From NCBI GenBank assembly GCA_947373775.1, contig CANBZE010000140.1, forward strand, positions 1 through 5,809: a DNA stretch of 5,809 bases, written 5' to 3'. The notes below the pieces were generated by a model. That model did no database searches. It worked only from the letters and a program-made list of their open reading frames with translations, and had not been told where the DNA came from. The first letter of the stretch is position 1, and each line of letters starts with the position of its first letter. The translations under genes were made by a program, and so were the position numbers. Positions 5,667 to 5,809 of this stretch are shown here, one piece after another. The DNA is from Alphaproteobacteria bacterium. GTDB lineage: Bacteria; Pseudomonadota; Alphaproteobacteria; Micropepsales; Micropepsaceae.

Positions 5667-5809
5667 CCGCGCCCAGCCGCCGCTCCCTGTTCCAGATGAT
5701 CGGCGTGGTGGCCGGCAGCGCCGCCATGTACCACGCCATGACCGAGCTGGGGTATGCGGAAGGCTCCAGCTTCGAAGGCCCGATCAAGCTGTCGCGCCCG
5801 CCGGCGGGC
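5663..5809 (+). CDS. Flavin monoamine oxidase family protein, N-terminus only (3' end outside the window)
   Basis: The frame starts at GTG 5663, overlapping the DsbA-like stop as GTGA, and stays open for 49 residues to the right edge. SRRSLFQMIG at residues 5-14 is a twin-arginine leader (S-R-R-x-L-F), followed by a hydrophobic stretch, then MYHAMTELGYAEGSSFEGPIKLSRPPAG. That segment resembles the region just before the GxGxxG FAD-binding motif in Tat-exported flavin monoamine oxidases of proteobacteria; the FAD motif itself would fall just past the edge and is not seen. No strong Shine-Dalgarno precedes GTG, so translation probably depends on coupling to the upstream gene. The ATG codons at residues 12, 22 and 26 would remove the twin-arginine motif and are less likely starts. 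The family oxidises amines to aldehydes, releasing ammonia and H2O2. Export and family are inferred from leader and resemblance. Confidence 0.65.
   Translation, partial: MTAPSRRSLFQMIGVVAGSAAMYHAMTELGYAEGSSFEGPIKLSRPPAG

Noticed and set aside
1..5809. CRISPR arrays, tRNA or rRNA genes, insertion sequences, attachment sites.
   Set aside because: None seen: no regularly spaced direct repeats, no cloverleaf with a TTCGA-type T-arm, no transposase or integrase motif, and no terminal inverted repeats with target duplications.

Overview
The window is GC-rich, with GC-biased third codon positions that leave long shadow frames opposite real genes. The gene content (exported enolase-superfamily and RraA-like proteins, a glucose-dehydrogenase-like PQQ enzyme, a Com1/BdbD-like DsbA protein, a flavin monoamine oxidase) suggests a Gram-negative bacterium. 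It is most likely an alphaproteobacterium from an oligotrophic or soil-type group. This placement is inferred from style and gene content; no rRNA or other marker fixes it.

Layout. (1) 2-2399, plus strand: a tight three-gene run of a cupin-like C-terminus (cut by the left edge), an enolase-superfamily protein of the mandelate racemase/acid-sugar dehydratase type with a Tat-like leader, and an RraA-like aldolase-family protein with a Sec-type leader. Gaps are 8 and 2 bases, so this is almost certainly one transcript. (2) 2400-2629: non-coding, with two tandem inverted repeats just after the run and a possible promoter near its right end. (3) 2630-2857: a 75-residue exported or membrane-anchored protein of unknown function, followed by a near-perfect hairpin terminator (2877-2904) that can serve both strands. 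(4) 2924-4786, minus strand: a soluble periplasmic PQQ-dependent dehydrogenase with a probable TTG start. (5) 4787-4985: divergent intergenic region. (6) 4986-5809, plus strand: a DsbA-like thioredoxin-fold protein whose CxxC site reads CxxT, overlapping by GTGA the start of a Tat-exported flavin monoamine oxidase that runs off the right edge.

Working together. Every gene whose N-terminus is visible carries an export signal, so this is a block of envelope or periplasmic chemistry. A testable reading is that the PQQ enzyme oxidises an aldose or polyol outside the cytoplasm, the enolase-superfamily protein dehydrates the resulting sugar acid to a 2-keto-3-deoxy acid, and the RraA-like protein cleaves it by retro-aldol reaction. 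That would be an extracytoplasmic, non-phosphorylative Entner-Doudoroff-like route. The families fit each step, but no substrate can be read from the sequence. The PQQ gene is on the opposite strand and need not belong to the same pathway. The DsbA-like/amine oxidase pair is a separate unit.
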